Source of the DNA: Chloroflexia bacterium
GTDB lineage: Bacteria > Chloroflexota > Chloroflexia > Thermomicrobiales > UBA6265
Assembly: GCA_013694885.1 (NCBI GenBank)
Contig: JACDBO010000311.1
Location: 1-8,646, forward strand
Length of the DNA: 8,646 nucleotides
Reading direction: 5' to 3'
Below are positions 6,444 through 8,646 of this stretch, one piece after another (position 1 is the first letter of the stretch; every line of letters starts with the position of its first letter). The translations under genes and the position numbers were made by a program. The notes beneath the pieces are model-generated. The model did no database searches. It was not told where the DNA came from and saw only the letters and a program-made list of their open reading frames with translations.

Positions 6444-8276
6444 ATGACTTCTGTAGCGACCCGCACCGGCCCACCCTATCGCCGAAAAACACCGCTTCGC
6501 GCGCGTCGCAAACCGGTCTGGTTGCGGCGTGGCCGGACTGGTGGTGACGCCCCCCCCGCCTTGCCTGCCGTCGAGAAGCGAGTCATCTTTCCGTTCTTGC
6601 TCCTGATTTTCCTCGCATTCACGATTCGCGGCGTCACCGCCACCCGGCTGATCCCCCACGTCGACGAAGCGGCGACCCTGCTCGCGACGGAGATGGTCGA
6701 GACACGCGGTGTGCCGATCTTCCCATCCGGTGTGCTGTATCTGCAGGGCGCAAGTCTCACCTATCTGCTGACGCCGCTTGCCTCGCTGATCGGTGACACG
6801 GTCGAGCAGTTGACCGTCTTGCGCTTCGTGAACGTGGCGATGGGAACCGCGGTGGCGTTGCTGACGGCCCTGTTGGCGGCGCGCATCGCCGGCAGCTGGG
6901 TGCCGGGACTCATCGCCGGTCTGATCGTGGCCTTCGACCCCGCGAGTATCGCCTGGAGCGTCTATCTGCGGCCCTATGCGGCCCTCGTCCTCGTGTCCAT
7001 CGCCCTGGTCACCGTGTTCATCGGGATGGTGTTGGATGGTCCGGCACGGCGCGGGTTCTGGCGAGATCCGGTCCTCGCGATGGTCGGGCTGTTCTTGATC
7101 GGCACGTTCACCCACGTCGGCATCTGGTTGCTCTATCCAGCGATATGGCTGGTGGCCGTGCTCACCTGGGGCACTGGGCTGCTCGGCGCCCAACGCCGCG
7201 TGACCATCGGGCTGCTGGCGTCGCTCATCGCGCCGCTGCTCTTCCTGGTCATCAACTCCTCGATCGGTCCCGGCAGCTCGACGAGTGGTGAGGCCGGCGG
7301 GCCGTCGTTCGTCGGGAGTCACCTGCTGACACTCGAGCGGTTGCTCGACCCCACGATCCGCCTCCGCATCTGGACATCGCTCTTCCACGGCAGTGGGCTC
7401 GGCGCTGTGATGCCGCTGGTTCTCACCGCGGCATCCGGGTTGTTGCTCGGGCGGTTGGTGGAAGCGGGCGGCCGCGAGCGACCCCGCGAGCGACGCGCGT
7501 TTCGTGCCCTGCTGCTGCTCTACTGGATCCCAGTCGCGATCGCCATTGGCTTTATCGGCGCGGGTGCGCAGTATCGGTACATCATCCACGTCGTGCCGCT
7601 CGGCGCGATCATCGTCGCTCTCGCCGCGTTCGCGATCGTGCGCGATCTCAATCTCTCGCGGCCCCGGACCTGGATGATTTTCCCCGCGGCCGGCGTCGTC
7701 GCGCTGCTGGTGCCCGTCTTCTTCTACGGCGTCATCGCCACCGGTTGGCGGGCGAATGACCGCGGCAATGATGCGGACTACTTCGCCGCGCTGTCCTACG
7801 TCTCCGACCACTATGCGCCGGGGCAGCCGATCATCGTTTCGCTGCCACCGGTCGCCTACGTAAGTCTGGACGACCGACCGCGGCAGGATGTCCATTTTCT
7901 GGCCGGTCCCAGCGACAACGCACGCGTCGGACGCTACACGAAGCGGCTGGCGAGTGGCGCGCTGGTCGACTTTTGGCTCGGTGGCGATGCCATCGGTTCC
8001 ACCGAAGGACTCTGCCGGCTGATGGCGACATCACCACAGTCGAGCTGGATCGTGATCGATGACGACCGCCTCGACGGACCCTACCAAGGCACCATGGCCA
8101 CGGTCATCAAGGGGTCGACGACGCTCGTGGCCCGAGGTGACGGCGGAGTGGAGGTGCGCTCCTCGGTCCCCGTTCCGCAATGGAGCACGCTGGCGGTCGA
8201 GGCCTGCGTTGGCGACAGCATGATGCCCCAACCGCCGAACGTCGAAGAGTTCTCGGAAGCGGATCAAGGCGCGTAA
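6444..8276 (+). CDS. GT39-like polytopic membrane glycosyltransferase, divergent third member
   Basis: A 610-residue GT-C-type membrane protein. A strongly basic cytoplasmic tail (1-46, about 13 Arg/Lys) leads into helix 1 (about 47-66). Then PHVDEAATLLATE places the acidic pair D74-E75 in the first outer loop, as in the PMT_2/GT39 family. A second motif, FDPASIAWSVYLRPYAA (D165, S172, R176-Y178), resembles the S-x-RPY block of family-39-like glycosyltransferases. About nine more helices run to roughly 435. The last 170 residues are soluble and probably outside, with the only two cysteines, C524 and C588. Similarity to the two leftward paralogues is limited to topology and motifs, so it is not a recent duplicate. 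AAGGA lies 4 bases before ATG 6444. It is transcribed away from them and toward a YfhO-like gene. Substrates are unknown. Confidence 0.8.
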   Translation: MTSVATRTGPPYRRKTPLRARRKPVWLRRGRTGGDAPPALPAVEKRVIFPFLLLIFLAFTIRGVTATRLIPHVDEAATLLATEMVETRGVPIFPSGVLYLQGASLTYLLTPLASLIGDTVEQLTVLRFVNVAMGTAVALLTALLAARIAGSWVPGLIAGLIVAFDPASIAWSVYLRPYAALVLVSIALVTVFIGMVLDGPARRGFWRDPVLAMVGLFLIGTFTHVGIWLLYPAIWLVAVLTWGTGLLGAQRRVTIGLLASLIAPLLFLVINSSIGPGSSTSGEAGGPSFVGSHLLTLERLLDPTIRLRIWTSLFHGSGLGAVMPLVLTAASGLLLGRLVEAGGRERPRERRAFRALLLLYWIPVAIAIGFIGAGAQYRYIIHVVPLGAIIVALAAFAIVRDLNLSRPRTWMIFPAAGVVALLVPVFFYGVIATGWRANDRGNDADYFAALSYVSDHYAPGQPIIVSLPPVAYVSLDDRPRQDVHFLAGPSDNARVGRYTKRLASGALVDFWLGGDAIGSTEGLCRLMATSPQSSWIVIDDDRLDGPYQGTMATVIKGSTTLVARGDGGVEVRSSVPVPQWSTLAVEACVGDSMMPQPPNVEEFSEADQGA

Positions 8277-8286
8277 CGAACGACTG

Positions 8287-8431
8287 ATACGGAATCCGCC
8301 TATTTAGTGGTGCAAAGCCGTCAACCGTCATTCTGACCAGCGGGAAGAATCCCCGCGCGAAGCGCTCGACGGCAGAGCCGTCGCATTGCCTGGTTTGGAA
8401 CATACCACCACTGTTCTCGCGGATTCCGTAT
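8287..8431. mobile_element. 145-bp MITE-like element with 13-bp perfect terminal inverted repeats
   Basis: The ends are ATACGGAATCCGC (8287-8299) and its exact complement (8419-8431). A second pair of arms, AGTGGTG (8306-8312) and CACCACT (8406-8412), sits symmetrically inside after 6-base mismatched stretches. The centre holds a 7-bp hairpin, CGACGGC-AGA-GCCGTCG (8367-8383). TA occurs at both ends within the repeats, as expected for elements moved by IS630/Tc1-mariner-type transposases, which duplicate TA. No open frame of use lies inside, so it would be non-autonomous. It begins 10 bases after the stop of the plus-strand gene and, once transcribed, would fold into a long rod that could end transcription from either convergent gene. 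The family assignment is inference. Confidence 0.65.
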
Positions 8432-8439
8432 GAGGTACG

Positions 8440-8469
8440 AGGGCCGAGTTTGGTGGCTCTCTCGGCCCT
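8440..8469. terminator. Hairpin between convergent genes, possible terminator without U-tract
   Basis: AGGGCCGAG (8440-8448) pairs perfectly with CTCGGCCCT (8461-8469) across a 12-base loop. The right arm touches the last base of the TAA stop of the minus-strand gene, so the stem forms directly at its 3' end. No run of T follows on either strand, so it is not a textbook intrinsic terminator. GC-rich bacteria do use such stems, and mRNA end protection is an alternative. Confidence 0.45.
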
Positions 8470-8646
8470 TATCGCGATCGCCGCCGCCGCTGCACCACGA
8501 GCGCGCTGCCGATGCCGAGCACCAGCAGGGTCGTCGCCCCGCTGATCAGCAGCCCCAGCCGCAGCGACGCCGGTTCGTAGCGCAACTGCAGCTCGTGCGA
8601 ACCCACCGGCAACGCCACGGCGCGCAGCGCATGGTCGGCAACGACG
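8469..8646 (-). CDS. C-terminus of a YfhO-like bacterial membrane protein (partial)
   Basis: The last 58 residues of a gene whose 5' part lies beyond the window, ending at TAA 8471-8469. The segment reads ALPVGSHELQLRYEPASLRL, then a membrane helix (GLLISGATTLLVLGIGSALV) and a basic tail QRRRRSR. A beta-strand phrase of the type P-x-G-x-H-x-h-x-h-x-Y-x-P-x-S-h-x-h-G followed by a final helix is the usual end of YfhO-family and related GT-C-like membrane proteins, which are linked to glycosylation of surface polymers. The basic end after the helix suggests the C-terminus is in the cytoplasm. The family call rests on this short tail only. Confidence 0.7.
   Translation of the reverse strand, partial: VVADHALRAVALPVGSHELQLRYEPASLRLGLLISGATTLLVLGIGSALVVQRRRRSR

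Noticed and set aside
6209..6466. An 85-codon minus-strand frame in the divergent region
   Set aside because: No ribosome site, overlaps the start of the plus-strand gene, and has no family character.
6258..7895. A 545-codon open frame on the minus strand, antisense to the rightward glycosyltransferase
   Set aside because: The product is almost all charged and polar residues (D, E, R, Q, H, G) without domain character, as expected when the reverse frame of a GC-rich membrane-protein gene is read. The plus-strand gene has helices and family motifs.
8287..8431. CRISPR array or tRNA-like structure
   Set aside because: There are inverted rather than direct repeats, with no regular spacers, and no cloverleaf or CCA end can be drawn.

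Overview
The window is GC-rich and codes in the style of a high-GC bacterium: GTG starts, GGTGAT/AGGTGA-type Shine-Dalgarno sites and long open antisense frames. The three GT-C-like membrane proteins, the sigma/zinc-finger cluster and the repeat family together suggest Chloroflexota, perhaps the Thermomicrobia/Sphaerobacter side. This is an inference from protein style; no marker gene is present to prove it.

Left part (1-1519, minus strand, read right to left): an ECF sigma factor (1519-908), a possible 31-codon open frame (911-816), a soluble HC2-type zinc-finger anti-sigma factor (819-166), and the start of a further protein that leaves the window (169-1). The junctions 911/908, 819/816 and 169/166 are all ATGA stop-start overlaps, so the block looks like one translationally coupled unit. 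The last gene would be the effector or third partner; in comparable clusters this is often a CHAT or TPR protein, but only 56 residues are visible here.

Middle (1626-6103, minus strand): two tandem paralogous polytopic glycosyltransferases of the GT39/ArnT-like (PMT_2, GT-C fold) type. Each has a DE motif in the first outer loop, about 11 membrane helices and a large C-terminal outer domain. Each has exactly two cysteines, one near the start of the last domain and one at the second-last residue.

Right part: a 340-base divergent region (6104-6443) holds candidate promoters. It is followed on the plus strand by a third, more distant GT39-like membrane glycosyltransferase (6444-8276). This faces the 3' end of a YfhO-like membrane protein gene on the minus strand (8646-8469, 5' part outside). 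Between these convergent genes lies a 145-bp element with perfect 13-bp terminal inverted repeats and TA at both ends (8287-8431), which looks like a MITE. Next to it is a 9-bp hairpin that abuts the stop of the minus gene.

Taken together, the locus probably builds or decorates cell-surface glycans using lipid-phosphate sugar donors, next to a sigma/anti-sigma regulatory unit. Whether that sigma factor controls the glycosyltransferases is not shown by the sequence. I saw no tRNA, rRNA, CRISPR array, transposase gene or phage gene.
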